From contig NZ_CP011319.1 in NCBI RefSeq assembly GCF_001865675.1, forward strand, positions 6,076,001 through 6,140,000: 64,000 nt of DNA, read 5' to 3'. This document shows positions 24,253-33,193 of the stretch, piece after piece; position 1 is the first letter of the stretch; every line of letters begins with the position of its first letter. Position numbers and translations under genes: made by a program. Under the pieces are notes generated by a model that saw only the letters and a program-made list of their open reading frames with translations, was not told where the DNA came from and searched no databases. This DNA comes from Janthinobacterium sp. 1_2014MBL_MicDiv. GTDB lineage: Bacteria > Pseudomonadota > Gammaproteobacteria > Burkholderiales > Burkholderiaceae_D.

Positions 24253-25233
24253 TCAGACCGAGGCCTTGGCCGCCCTGCCGCCGAAGCGGGCGATGGCTTC
24301 GCCGACGATGCCGCGCCGGAACATCAGCACGCAGATGACGAAGATGATGCCGGTGACGATGCCCACCGATTCGCCCAGGGTGCCGAACCACTCGACGCCC
24401 GTGTGCGTAGCCAGGTAGGTGCCGAAGTCGCCCAGCTTGTTTTCCAGCGCGATGATCAGCACGGCGCCGAGGATGGGACCGGCCATGGTGCCCATGCCGC
24501 CCACCAGGGTCATCAGCACGACCAGGCCCGACATGCCCCAGTACACATCCGTCAGGGTTTCAAAGCCCAGCACCAGGGTCTTGGTGGCGCCGGCCAGCGC
24601 CGCCAGCGAAGCGGACAGCACGATGGCCATCAGCTTGTACTTGTTGACGTCGTAGCCGAGCGAGATGGCGCGCGGCTCGTTTTCCTTGATCGCCTTTAAG
24701 ACTTGCCCGAACGGCGAGTGGATGGTGCGCACGATCAGGGCGAAGCCGGCGATGAAGATGGCCAGCACGAAGTAGTACAGCACCGTGTCGTTGCCCAGGT
24801 CGATGATGCCCAACAAGGTTCCACGTGGAACACCTTGCAAGCCATCCTCGCCGCCCGTGAACGGCAGGCGCAAGGCGAGGAAGTACACCATCTGCGCCAG
24901 CGCCAGCGTGATCATCGTGAAATAGATGCCCTGGCGGCGGATCGCCAGGCCGCCCATGATCAGGCCCAGGCCGGCACCGGTGGCGACACCGGCCAGCAGA
25001 CCCAGTTCCGTCGGCCAGCCCCAGGTGCGCAGCGCGTAGCCGGTGACATAGCCGGCGCCGCCAAAGAAGGCGGCGTGGCCGAACGACAGCAAGCCCGTGT
25101 AGCCGATCAGCAAATTGAAGGCACAGGCAAACAGGGCAAAGCACAGCAACTTCATCAGGAAGACGGGATAGCCGTAAAACGGGGCGGCCAACGCCAGCAG
25201 CAAGGCGATGGCGTAGCCTACATTCTTATTCAT
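24253..25233 (-). CDS. livM: branched-chain amino-acid ABC transporter permease LivM
   Basis: This 326-residue permease has about nine hydrophobic helices and the family EAA-like region (IGYTGLLSFGHAAFFGGAGYVTGY and VVLMTLVGGMGTMAGPILGA). It pairs with LivH to form the channel of a HAAT-family importer. It lies 31 bp after livH. A parS site is embedded near the middle of the coding sequence. Confidence 0.95.
   Translation of the reverse strand: MNKNVGYAIALLLALAAPFYGYPVFLMKLLCFALFACAFNLLIGYTGLLSFGHAAFFGGAGYVTGYALRTWGWPTELGLLAGVATGAGLGLIMGGLAIRRQGIYFTMITLALAQMVYFLALRLPFTGGEDGLQGVPRGTLLGIIDLGNDTVLYYFVLAIFIAGFALIVRTIHSPFGQVLKAIKENEPRAISLGYDVNKYKLMAIVLSASLAALAGATKTLVLGFETLTDVYWGMSGLVVLMTLVGGMGTMAGPILGAVLIIALENKLGDFGTYLATHTGVEWFGTLGESVGIVTGIIFVICVLMFRRGIVGEAIARFGGRAAKASV
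24817..24832. other. parS: parS site 4
   Basis: GGTTCCACGTGGAACA has the perfect symmetrical core GTTCCACGTGGAAC with one outer mismatch. It lies inside livM. Confidence 0.88.
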
Positions 25234-25264
25234 CGTAATTGCTCCAATACATGACTGATGAGGA

Positions 25265-26149
25265 TTACTTCTCTTTGCCGAACAGGCCGGCGGGACGCAG
25301 CAGCAGCACGATGACCATCACGACGAATACCACGGTGGCCGAGCCCTCCGGGTAGAACACGCGGGTCAGGCCCTCGATCACGCCCAGGCCCAGGCCTGTC
25401 AGGATGGACCCCATGATGGAGCCCATGCCGCCGATCACCACCACGGCAAAGACGACGATGATCAGGTTCGAGCCCATCAGCGGCGAAACCTGGATGATCG
25501 GTGCCGCCAGCACGCCGGCGAAGCCGGCCAGCGCCACGCCGAAGCCGAAGGTCAGGGTCACCATCAGCGGCACGTTGATGCCGAACGCTTCCACCAGTTT
25601 CGGGTTTTCCGTGCCGGCCCGCAGGTAGGCCCCCAATTTGGTTTTCTCGATGACAAACCAGGTGGCCAGGCAGACGAACAGCGACGCCACCACCACCCAG
25701 GCGCGGTAGTTCGGCAGGATCATGAAGCCCAGGTCGGTCGCGCCGGCCAGCGCTTCGGGCACCGCGTACGGCTGGCCCGAGACGCCATAGAACGAGCGGA
25801 ACACGCCTTCCATGATCAGGGTGATGCCAAAGGTCAGCAGCAAGCCATACAGGTGGTCGAGTTTATACAGCCAGCGCAGCATGGTTTTTTCGATCAGGAT
25901 GCCGAACAGGCCGACGAGGATAGGGGCGATGACCAGCATGGCCCAGTAATTGATGTCGAAATAACTGAGGCCCATCCAGGCCAGGAAGGCGCCCATCATG
26001 TACATGGCGCCGTGCGAGAAATTAATAACGTTAAGCAAGCCAAAGATGACGGCCAGACCGAGGGACAACATGGCATAGAACGAGCCGTTGACGAGGCCCA
26101 GCAGCAGCTGGCTCATCATCGCTTGTAAAGGAACGCCGAAAATTTCCAT
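25265..26149 (-). CDS. livH: branched-chain amino-acid ABC transporter permease LivH
   Basis: This 294-residue permease starts MEIFGVPLQAMMSQLLLGLVN. It has the LivH signature GLLNVINFSHGAMYMMGAFLAW and the cytoplasmic loop VVIGGMGSIMGSILTGLGLGVIEG that contacts the ATPases. Six to eight membrane helices are visible. It follows the binding-protein gene after a 158-bp gap containing a strong hairpin, which should lower permease expression relative to the binding protein. Confidence 0.95.
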   Translation of the reverse strand: MEIFGVPLQAMMSQLLLGLVNGSFYAMLSLGLAVIFGLLNVINFSHGAMYMMGAFLAWMGLSYFDINYWAMLVIAPILVGLFGILIEKTMLRWLYKLDHLYGLLLTFGITLIMEGVFRSFYGVSGQPYAVPEALAGATDLGFMILPNYRAWVVVASLFVCLATWFVIEKTKLGAYLRAGTENPKLVEAFGINVPLMVTLTFGFGVALAGFAGVLAAPIIQVSPLMGSNLIIVVFAVVVIGGMGSIMGSILTGLGLGVIEGLTRVFYPEGSATVVFVVMVIVLLLRPAGLFGKEK

Positions 26150-26262
26150 GGCATCACAGTATAAAAAGCACCGCCGGATGACGGTGTGGTATCAAGGGAA
26201 ACACGCCGCCGCAGACCGGCGCGACGGCGCAAGGCGAACCCTGCAGGCGACAAGCGTGCAGG

Positions 26263-26289
26263 ACGGATGGCCCACGCCGGGCCATCCGT
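26263..26289 (-). other. intercistronic hairpin livK/livH
   Basis: The perfect 11-bp stem ACGGATGGCCC/GGGCCATCCGT with a five-base loop lies 18 bp after the livK stop. There is no T-run. It probably stabilises the livK 3' end or attenuates expression of livHM. Confidence 0.6.
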
Positions 26290-26307
26290 TGGAGTAGCTC
26301 TACAGCC

Positions 26308-27525
26308 TTACTTCCACAGCGAACACTTCGATTCGGCCTTGGTCACGTACGCTTGTGCGCCGGGCACGGTGGCCACCACCTTGTAGTAATCCCATGGGTA
26401 TTTCGACTCGGACGGTTTCTTGACTTCCATCAAATACATGTCGTGCACCATGCGGCCATCGGGACGCACTTCGCCATTCTTCGTGAACATGTCGTTGATC
26501 TTGGTCTTTTTCAGGTAGGCCATCACCTTCTCGGTATCGTCGGTGCCGAGCGCCTTGACGGCTTTCAGGTAGTTCGCCGCGGCCGAATAGTCGGCCGCCT
26601 GCAGCATCGACGGTTCCTTCTTCATCTTGTCGAAATAACGTTTCGACCAGGCCCGCGTTTCCGGATTCAAGTCCCAGTACCAGCCATCCGTCAGGTACAT
26701 GCCCTGCGTCAGGTTCAGGCCCAGCGAATGGATGTCGTTGATAAAGATGAGCAAGCCGGCCAGTTTCACGTTTTTCGTCACGCCGAATTCGTTGGCCGCC
26801 TTGATGCTGTTGATGGCGTCGCCGCCGGCATTGGCCAGGCCCAGGATTTGCGGCTTGGCCGCTTGCGCCTGCAGCAGGAACGAGGAAAAGTCCGAGGCGC
26901 CCAGCGGATGCTTGACGCTGCCCAGCACCTTGCCGCCGGCCGCCTTGACGACTTCGGCCGTGTCTTTTTCCAGCGAATGGCCGAACGCGTAGTCGGCCGT
27001 CATGAAATACCAGTTCTTGCCGCCCTGCTTGACGATGGTGCCGCCCGTGCCGCGCGCCAGCGCCACCGTGTCATACGCGTAATGCACGGTGTACGGCGTG
27101 CACTCTTCATTCGTCAGGCGCGAGGAGCCGGCGCCGATGGCGACGAAGATCTTTTTCTTTTCCGCCGCCACCTTGGCCATGGCCAGGCTGGCGCCGGAAT
27201 TGGTGCCGCCGATCAGCATGTCGACGCCCTGCTGGTCGAACCACTCGCGCGCCTTCGAGGCGGCGATGTCGGCCTTGTTCTGATGGTCGGCGGAAATGAA
27301 TTCCACCTTCTTGCCGGCGATGACCACGCCGGCATCGGCGATCGCCATCTTGATGGCTTCCGCGCCGCCGAGGCCGTCGACGTCGGAATACACGCCGGAC
27401 ATATCGGAAATAAAGCCGATCTTGATGGTGTCGCCCGATACCTGGGCGTGCGCGGCGGCGGAAAAGCCCAGTGCAGACAGGGTACACAGGGTGGCGGTGG
27501 CAATGGCGATAGCGTTACGTTTCAT
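26308..27525 (-). CDS. livK: periplasmic branched-chain amino-acid (HAAT) binding protein
   Basis: This 405-residue periplasmic binding protein of the peripla_BP_6 type has a Sec signal peptide ending SAAAHAQ near residue 28. The mature start VSGDTIKIGFISDMSGVYSDVDG is the usual first strand. Family members bind branched-chain or other amino acids, urea or aromatic acids, so the ligand is not certain. It sits between the ATPase genes (livGF) and the permease genes (livHM). Confidence 0.9.
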   Translation of the reverse strand: MKRNAIAIATATLCTLSALGFSAAAHAQVSGDTIKIGFISDMSGVYSDVDGLGGAEAIKMAIADAGVVIAGKKVEFISADHQNKADIAASKAREWFDQQGVDMLIGGTNSGASLAMAKVAAEKKKIFVAIGAGSSRLTNEECTPYTVHYAYDTVALARGTGGTIVKQGGKNWYFMTADYAFGHSLEKDTAEVVKAAGGKVLGSVKHPLGASDFSSFLLQAQAAKPQILGLANAGGDAINSIKAANEFGVTKNVKLAGLLIFINDIHSLGLNLTQGMYLTDGWYWDLNPETRAWSKRYFDKMKKEPSMLQAADYSAAANYLKAVKALGTDDTEKVMAYLKKTKINDMFTKNGEVRPDGRMVHDMYLMEVKKPSESKYPWDYYKVVATVPGAQAYVTKAESKCSLWK

Positions 27526-27592
27526 GGTGTCTCCGTTGGGATTATTGTTTGCTATTCAGTCGATTGCGGGACGACGATACGGCATTACAGGA

Positions 27593-28321
27593 CTACACGC
27601 CAAGCAGCTCGGTCAATACCGGCATCTTGGCCTCCAGTTCGGATGCAGCGAAAGTCTCGACGATCTGACCGTGCTCCATCACATAAAACCGGTCCGCCAG
27701 CGGCGCGGCAAACCGGAAATTCTGCTCCACCATGACGATGGTGTATCCCTTCGCCTTCAGGGTGGTGATCATGCGCGCCAGGCCCTGCACGATGACGGGC
27801 GCCAGGCCTTCGGATATCTCGTCGAGCAGCAGCAGGCGCGCGCCCGTGCGCAGGATGCGCGCCACGGCCAGCATCTGCTGCTCGCCGCCCGACAGGCGCG
27901 TGCCCTGGCTGTGGCGGCGCTCCTGCAGGTTGGGAAACATGGCGTAGATTTCGTCCACCGACATGCCCTTCTCGCCGCTGGCCAGGGTGGGCGGCAGCAT
28001 CAGGTTTTCCTCGGTCGACAGCGATGAAAAAATGCCGCGCTCTTCGGGACAATAACCGATGCCCAGGTGGGCGATTTTGTGCGTGGCCAAACCTATCGCT
28101 TCGACGCCGTTGACCTTGATCGAGCCCGTGCGCGCGCCCGTCAAGCCCATGATCGCGCGCAAGGTCGTCGTGCGGCCGGCGCCGTTGCGGCCCAGCAAAG
28201 TCACCACTTCGCCCTGCTCCACTTTCAAGTTCACGTCATGCAGGATGTGCGATTCGCCATACCAGGTGTGCAGCTGGGTAATTTCCAGCGCGGCTGCGCT
28301 GCCATTCGATTGTGTCGTCAT
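27593..28321 (-). CDS. livF: branched-chain amino-acid ABC transporter ATPase LivF
   Basis: This 242-residue ATPase starts at ATG 28321 (MTTQSNGSAAALEITQLHTWYGE), overlapping the livG stop (TGATG). The signature LSGGEQQMLAVARI, Walker B LLLLDEISEGLAP and the LivF-type switch VEQNFRFA are present. The P-loop reads GRNGAGRTTT, with Arg (codon CGC) where Lys is expected. The gene is otherwise intact and in operon context, so it is annotated as functional with this caveat. Confidence 0.93.
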   Translation of the reverse strand: MTTQSNGSAAALEITQLHTWYGESHILHDVNLKVEQGEVVTLLGRNGAGRTTTLRAIMGLTGARTGSIKVNGVEAIGLATHKIAHLGIGYCPEERGIFSSLSTEENLMLPPTLASGEKGMSVDEIYAMFPNLQERRHSQGTRLSGGEQQMLAVARILRTGARLLLLDEISEGLAPVIVQGLARMITTLKAKGYTIVMVEQNFRFAAPLADRFYVMEHGQIVETFAASELEAKMPVLTELLGV

Positions 28322-29091
28322 CAATGCGCCCCTTCCAGCTCGGCGTGGGTGGTGCCCATGTACGCTTCCATCACTTGCGGATTGCGCGACACTTCCGCGT
28401 AACTGCCTTCGGCCAGCATGGCGCCGCGCTGCAGGACGGAAATCTTGTCGCAGATGCCGGATACTACATTCATATTGTGTTCCACCATCAGGATGGTGCG
28501 GCCGGCCGAGACCTTCTTGATCAGTTCCGTGACGCGGTGCACGTCTTCGTGGCCCATGCCCTGCGTCGGTTCGTCGAGCAGCATCATTTCCGGCTCCATC
28601 GCCAGGGTGGTGGCGATTTCCAGCGCCCGCTTGCGCCCGTACGGCATGTCGACCGTGATGGTGTCGGCAAACTCCGTCAAGTCGACTTCGGCCAGCAAGG
28701 CCATGGCGCGGTCGTTGAGCTGGTTCAGGGAGCGTTCGCTCTGCCAGAAGTGAAACGAGGTGCCGAGCTGGCGCTGCAAGCCGATGCGCACATTCTGCAG
28801 CACGGACAAATGGGGAAAGACGGCGGAAATCTGGAACGAGCGGATCACGCCCATGCGGGCGATCTGGGCCGGTTTGGCGGCCGTGATGTCTTTCCCATTG
28901 AACAGGATCTGTCCGGATGTGGGGACCAGGAATTTGGTGAGCAAGTTGAAACACGTGGTCTTGCCGGCGCCGTTGGGACCGATCAAGGCGTGGATATGGC
29001 CCCGCTCTACCTTCAGGTTCACATCGCTGACGGCGGTGAACCCCTTGAATTCCTTGGTCAAATTTCTTGTTTCCAAGATTACGTTTGACAT
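28321..29091 (-). CDS. livG: branched-chain amino-acid ABC transporter ATPase LivG
   Basis: This 256-residue ATPase has a standard P-loop GPNGAGKTT, Walker B MMLLDEPTQGMG and switch His in MVEHNMNVV. The signature region MPYGRKRALEIATTLA is the relaxed form usual in LivG. It is the first gene of the liv operon (livG-livF-livK-livH-livM), with a promoter candidate 43-71 bp upstream. Confidence 0.95.
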   Translation of the reverse strand: MSNVILETRNLTKEFKGFTAVSDVNLKVERGHIHALIGPNGAGKTTCFNLLTKFLVPTSGQILFNGKDITAAKPAQIARMGVIRSFQISAVFPHLSVLQNVRIGLQRQLGTSFHFWQSERSLNQLNDRAMALLAEVDLTEFADTITVDMPYGRKRALEIATTLAMEPEMMLLDEPTQGMGHEDVHRVTELIKKVSAGRTILMVEHNMNVVSGICDKISVLQRGAMLAEGSYAEVSRNPQVMEAYMGTTHAELEGAH

Positions 29092-29133
29092 CGTGTCTCC
29101 TAGTTGTACTTTTTGTACTACTTAGTCATTTTT

Positions 29134-29162
29134 ATAATACACAACTTAAATTTAACGCACAA
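29134..29162 (-). promoter_or_regulatory. promoter candidate for livGFKHM
   Basis: On the minus strand TTGTGC (29162-29157) and TATTAT (29139-29134) are separated by 17 bases in a locally AT-rich stretch. GGAG precedes the livG start downstream. Confidence 0.55.
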
Positions 29163-29224
29163 TACAGTATAACTACGGGGATTTTTGGCTGGCCCGAATG
29201 GCGCAAATGCACGCAGTTACGCGG

Positions 29225-30850
29225 TCATTTCCAGGCGGCCTGTATCATTTGCGCCGCTTTTTCAGCGATCATCACCGTCGGCGAGTTCGTATTACCAGAA
29301 GTAATGTAGGGCATGATGGAGGCATCGACGACGCGCAGGCCGGCCACGCCCAGCACGCGCAACTGGCTGTCGACGACGCTCAAGGGATCGCTGGCCAGGC
29401 CCATGCGGCAGGTGCCGACCGGATGAAAGATGGTGGTGCCGATCTGGCTGGCAGCCTGCGCCAGCTCTTCCTCGCTCTGGAACTGGATGCCCGGCTTGTA
29501 TTCTTCCGGCGCAAATTGTTTCAGGGCCGGCGCCGCGACGATGCTGCGCGTCAGGCGCAAGGCATCGGCCGCCACGGCGCGGTCCTGCTGCGTACTGAGG
29601 TAATTGGGAACGATCTTTGGCGCCGCATAGCTGTCGGCACTGGCGATGTGCACGCTGCCGCGCGACGTGGGCCGCAGATTGCACACGCTGGCCGTAAACG
29701 CGGGAAACGCATGCAGCGGTTCGCCGAATTTATCGAGCGACAACGGCTGCACATGGTATTGCAGATTCGGCGTCGCTTGCCGCGGGTCGGACTTGGCGAA
29801 CGCCCCCAGCTGCGACGGCGCCATCGACATGGGGCCGCTCTGGAACAGCGCATATTGCAAGCCGATCTGCATCTTGCCCAGCATATTGCTCGCCATGACG
29901 TTCAAGGTCTTGACGCCCTGCACTTTGAACACCATGCGCAGTTGCAGATGGTCTTGCAAATTGCCGCCCACGCCAGGGGCGTCGAGCACGGGCGCGATGC
30001 CATGTTCCTGCAGCAGGGCGGCCGGGCCGATGCCGGACAATTGCAGCAATTGCGGCGAGCCGATGGCGCCCGCCGTCAGCACGGTTTCACGTCTGGCTGA
30101 CGCCTGCCACTGCGTGCCGCCGCCCGTAAACACGATGCCCGTACAGCGCGGCCCAGTCTCCGTCGTTTCCAGCAATAACCGTTCCACGTGGCAACCGGTC
30201 ATGATCGTGAGATTGGGCCGGCGCGCGGCCGGTTTCAAAAACGCCTTCGACGTATTCCAGCGGATGCCGCGACGCTGGTTGACGTCGAAATACGCGCTGC
30301 CGCCATTGTCGCCGCCGTTGAAATCGCTGGTTTTCGGAATGCCCACCTGCTGCGCCGCATCGCGAAAAGCGTTCAGGATATCCCACGACAGCCGCTGCTT
30401 TTCCACGCGCCATTCGCCGCCCACGCCATGGTTTTCCGAGGCGCCGCCGTAATAATCCTCGCTTTGCTTGAACAAGGGCAGCACTTTATCCCAGCGCCAG
30501 GAAGCGTCGTCCGTCAAGTCGGCCCAATGGTCATAGTCGCCGGCCTGGCCGCGCATATAGATCATGCCGTTGATCGAGGAACTGCCGCCCAGCACTTTGC
30601 CGCGTGGATAGATCAGGCTGCGCCCGCCCAGGCCCGCGTCCGCCTGGGTGGAATACAGCCAGTCCGTGCGGGGATTGCCGATGCAATGCAAGTAACCGAC
30701 GGGAATGTGGATCCAGACGTAGTCGTCCTTGCCGCCCGCTTCCACCAGCAAAACGGTGGCGTTCTTGTCGCGCGTGAGCCGGTTGGCCAGTACGCAGCCT
30801 GCCGTGCCGCCGCCCACAATGATGTAGTCGTATTCGCCTGCCGATTCCAA
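29225..30850 (-). CDS. GMC-family FAD-dependent alcohol/choline-type dehydrogenase
   Basis: This 541-residue flavoprotein has the N-terminal dinucleotide motif DYIIVGGGTAGCVLANRL, both GMC signatures (GKVLGGSSSINGMIYMRG and GAIGSPQLLQLSGIGP) and the catalytic region HPVGTCRMG with Asn in SGNTNSPTV. There is no signal peptide. It resembles choline dehydrogenase and AlkJ-type alcohol dehydrogenases; the substrate cannot be fixed. It is transcribed away from the origin-like region on its right. Confidence 0.92.
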   Translation of the reverse strand: MESAGEYDYIIVGGGTAGCVLANRLTRDKNATVLLVEAGGKDDYVWIHIPVGYLHCIGNPRTDWLYSTQADAGLGGRSLIYPRGKVLGGSSSINGMIYMRGQAGDYDHWADLTDDASWRWDKVLPLFKQSEDYYGGASENHGVGGEWRVEKQRLSWDILNAFRDAAQQVGIPKTSDFNGGDNGGSAYFDVNQRRGIRWNTSKAFLKPAARRPNLTIMTGCHVERLLLETTETGPRCTGIVFTGGGTQWQASARRETVLTAGAIGSPQLLQLSGIGPAALLQEHGIAPVLDAPGVGGNLQDHLQLRMVFKVQGVKTLNVMASNMLGKMQIGLQYALFQSGPMSMAPSQLGAFAKSDPRQATPNLQYHVQPLSLDKFGEPLHAFPAFTASVCNLRPTSRGSVHIASADSYAAPKIVPNYLSTQQDRAVAADALRLTRSIVAAPALKQFAPEEYKPGIQFQSEEELAQAASQIGTTIFHPVGTCRMGLASDPLSVVDSQLRVLGVAGLRVVDASIMPYITSGNTNSPTVMIAEKAAQMIQAAWK

Positions 30851-31088
30851 TGAAGCTCCTTCAGGTATGCCATCAAGCTGTCGCGCGGCGTGTCTCCCCG
30901 CCGCGTCCCGTTTACCAGAGTCTGTGTTCGTTCACGCATGCACGGCCATGAAGTCGCTTTCAAGCCGCAAGCCAGAGTACCACCAGTACCGTGCCAGGGC
31001 GACAATAATCGTGCTGATGTCAGCGACTCCAGCGAGCCACGCGAACGTTTCAATGTGGCTAAAACAGGCAAAAACAGGGGCTGGAAGC

Positions 31089-31310
31089 TGTGGATAAGCA
31101 TTGGGATATCCACAGGGACGATATGTGCGTAAACGAAAAATTTTTTAGACCGCTTTTTTTTGTCCAGAAACCATCCCAGCCAGATACAACGCTTACTCAG
31201 CGCTTATCCGTACGCCAAGCGATTGTTTACAAGGATAAATCAGGACTTATCCACAGAAGTTGCTCGCGTTAACTACTATTACTATTCTTGTATACGATCT
31301 TATTAAGGTA
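31089..31310 (+). repeat. origin module copy 1
   Basis: The order is TGTGGATAA, ATATCCACA, TGTGCGTAA, then GATACAACGCTTACTC, a second-strand box TTATCCACA (31247), trios CTACTATTACTA (31273-31284) and an AT-rich stretch with TGTATACGATC. A shared CTGCCAAACCG follows at 31465. This is the most diverged of the three copies. Confidence 0.8.
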
Positions 31311-31563
31311 AACCCGACAACGCGCGCTTTGCCTGCCCTTCTCCTTGAAGAACATGCACGGACCTGTCTTAAAAAAAAAGCCGGCAAGCAGCTTGGACTG
31401 AAAAAAAAATCCAGCCAACAACTGAGCAAGGAAAACCGGCACGGCCGGCATCACGCGCACAGCACTGCCAAACCGTTTTGCAAAATGGAAACGTCAACAG
31501 ACCTGAGCAGACACACTGCCAGCAAGCTGTTCGATATCAAAAAGAAGGGGGATTAGCATCGAT

Positions 31564-31780
31564 TGTGGATAAGTCGCTTGATATCCACAGGATGACTTGT
31601 GAGTAAACACGAAGTTATGCGCAGGACCGCATTTTATACAATTTTGCTCCTCGCATGATACAGCGATTATGCACGCTTTATTTTGCGCGTAAGCGATTGA
31701 TCCTGTTGAAAAAAAGTGACTTATCCACAGAAAAAAACGCGTTTACTATTACTACTATTTTTATATATAGATCTATTGTA
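31564..31780 (+). repeat. origin module copy 2
   Basis: The order is TGTGGATAA, ATATCCACA, TGTGAGTAA, then GATACAGCGATTATGC, TTATCCACA (31721), trios CTATTACTACTA (31746-31757) and TTTTTATATATAGATCTATT. CTGCCAAACCG recurs at 31870. It starts 475 bp after copy 1. Confidence 0.82.
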
Positions 31781-32027
31781 AACCGACAAAAAAAGCGGAA
31801 GTCCGGGGATATTTCCAAAAAGCATAAAAAAAACATCAAAAAAAAAGCCAACGGCGACAGTCAGAACCACTGCCAAACCGTCTTCCAGGAATCGCTTGAA
31901 CGCGCACGTCCGTGAAAGAACCGCGCTCGTGGTCACTCAACGTTGATTGCCAGGCAAGGATAGAGGCATGCGAAGCACGTCAAACATGCCGCTAGAGCAA
32001 GAAAAACCGCGCTTTTTGCTTGCCTGT

Positions 32028-32240
32028 GTGGATAAGTGCCTGCATATCCACAGGATGAGATGTGGGAAAACCCGTTCTTTGTCCACAGGCGAACTTTTAT
32101 CCCAAACAAGTCCTGCCTCGATACAATGTTTATGCGCGTACTTTTTTGTAGCCTAAGTTGATGATTTTTGGGTGGTATACCGACTTATCCACAGAAAAAC
32201 CGTCGTTTACTATCACTACTATTTTTATGTATACATCTTT
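32028..32240 (+). repeat. origin module copy 3
   Basis: The order is TGTGGATAA, ATATCCACA, TGTGGGAAA, an extra TTGTCCACA (32079), then GATACAATGTTTATGC, TTATCCACA (32185), trios CTATCACTACTA (32210-32221, one trio altered) and TTTTTATGTATACATC. CTGTAAACCG follows at 32301. It starts 464 bp after copy 2. Confidence 0.8.
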
Positions 32241-32341
32241 ATTTAAAACACAGAGACAAACGCGCACGGTGGAAAAGCTGCCCCAATAGCTGTTTTCAGC
32301 CTGTAAACCGTCTTCCAACCTGACAAACCTGTAAAAACAGC

Positions 32342-33118
32342 ATGAATTCAAGCAAAAAAATGCGGTTAGGCATCATCAGTGCCTTGCATGAAGAACAGCA
32401 GGGGCTGGTAGAAGCCCTGCAAGGGCCCGTGACGCGTTCGCACGGCATGCGCGACTACACCCTGGGAACCCTGTGGAATATCGACGCTGTGTGCGTCCTG
32501 TCGCGTCTGGGCAAGGTTGCCGCTGCCATGACAGCTTCTATCCTTGTGGAAAAGTATGGAGTTACCCACATCGTCTTCACGGGCGTGGCCGGCAGTGGGG
32601 ATAAGCACGTGAAAGTTGGCGATATCGTCGTGGCCGAAGCGCTGCTACAGCACGATATGGATGCGCGCCCCCTGTTTCCCCGCTTCGAAGTGCCGCTGAC
32701 GGGCTTGCAGCGCTTCGCCACCGACCTGGAACTGAGTTCCCAGCTGGCTGCGGCTGCCGACGATTTCCTGCGTGAGGGGCTCGACAGCGTATTGAATGCC
32801 GGGCAGTGCCAGGAATTGGCGCTGCAACAGGCGCAAGTACACCGCGGCATGATCGCCAGCGGCGACCAGTTCATCAGCAGCGCCGCGCATATCCGCCAAT
32901 TGAAACAGGACTTGCCCGATCTGCTGGCCGTCGAGATGGAAGGCGCCGCCGTGGCGCAAGTATGTTTCGAGCTGGGCGTGCCGTTTACCGTCATGCGCAC
33001 GATTTCCGACAATGCAAATGAAGAGGCGGCCGTCGACTTCATGCGTTTTGTGCAGACAGTCGCCTCGCCTTATGCGTTTCACGTGATTCGCAAGCTGTGC
33101 CAGCGCCTGGCACCCTGA
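32342..33118 (+). CDS. mtnN: 5'-methylthioadenosine/S-adenosylhomocysteine nucleosidase
   Basis: This 258-residue nucleoside phosphorylase-fold enzyme hydrolyses MTA and SAH to adenine and the thiosugar. It has the N-terminal GIISALHEEQQGL, FTGVAGSGD, RGMIASGDQFI, VEMEGAAVAQVC and the catalytic Asp in MRTISDNAN. MTA is the by-product of the spermidine synthase encoded at the left edge, and SAH of methyl transfer, so it supports both polyamine and methionine metabolism. It is transcribed away from the origin candidate. Confidence 0.92.
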   Translation: MNSSKKMRLGIISALHEEQQGLVEALQGPVTRSHGMRDYTLGTLWNIDAVCVLSRLGKVAAAMTASILVEKYGVTHIVFTGVAGSGDKHVKVGDIVVAEALLQHDMDARPLFPRFEVPLTGLQRFATDLELSSQLAAAADDFLREGLDSVLNAGQCQELALQQAQVHRGMIASGDQFISSAAHIRQLKQDLPDLLAVEMEGAAVAQVCFELGVPFTVMRTISDNANEEAAVDFMRFVQTVASPYAFHVIRKLCQRLAP

Positions 33119-33141
33119 CATTTCCACGCAGTGTGCATAAA

Positions 33142-33172
33142 AAAAGGGCAGAACCACTGGTTCTGCCCTTTT
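33142..33172. terminator. bidirectional terminator between mtnN and putA
   Basis: The 14-bp stem AAAAGGGCAGAACC/GGTTCTGCCCTTTT with a three-base loop gives a T-run on either strand. It serves the convergent mtnN (+) and putA (-). Confidence 0.9.
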
Positions 33173-33193
33173 CATTTACTCTCTGCCTAAAAT

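Larger units (their letters stand above)
31089..32240 (+). other. oriC: candidate chromosomal replication origin (oriC), triplicated
   Basis: The 1.49-kb gap between the GMC gene and mtnN (30851-32341) holds no credible gene. It contains six consensus R1 DnaA boxes in three evenly spaced pairs: TGTGGATAA at 31089, 31564 and 32028, and TTATCCACA at 31247, 31721 and 32185. Near-consensus ATATCCACA boxes lie at 31106, 31581 and 32044. Each TTATCCACA is followed after 16-17 bases by DnaA-trios (top strand CTA/TTA steps, i.e. 3'-GAT/AAT-5') and then an AT-rich tract such as TTTTTATATATAGATCTATT. Box, spacer, trio and AT-rich DNA in this order is the known bacterial origin unwinding system. dnaA is not in the window. 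Confidence 0.78.

Noticed and set aside
30180..30195. parS-like site in the GMC gene
   Set aside because: Only the left half and centre match; the right arm is disrupted. Similar weak sites at 33075 and around 62450 match about 12 of 16 bases and were also left out.
31260..31936. Short Lys/Phe-rich open frames inside the origin candidate
   Set aside because: They read through poly-A tracts and DnaA boxes, have no ribosome sites, and are not conserved between the three repeat copies.
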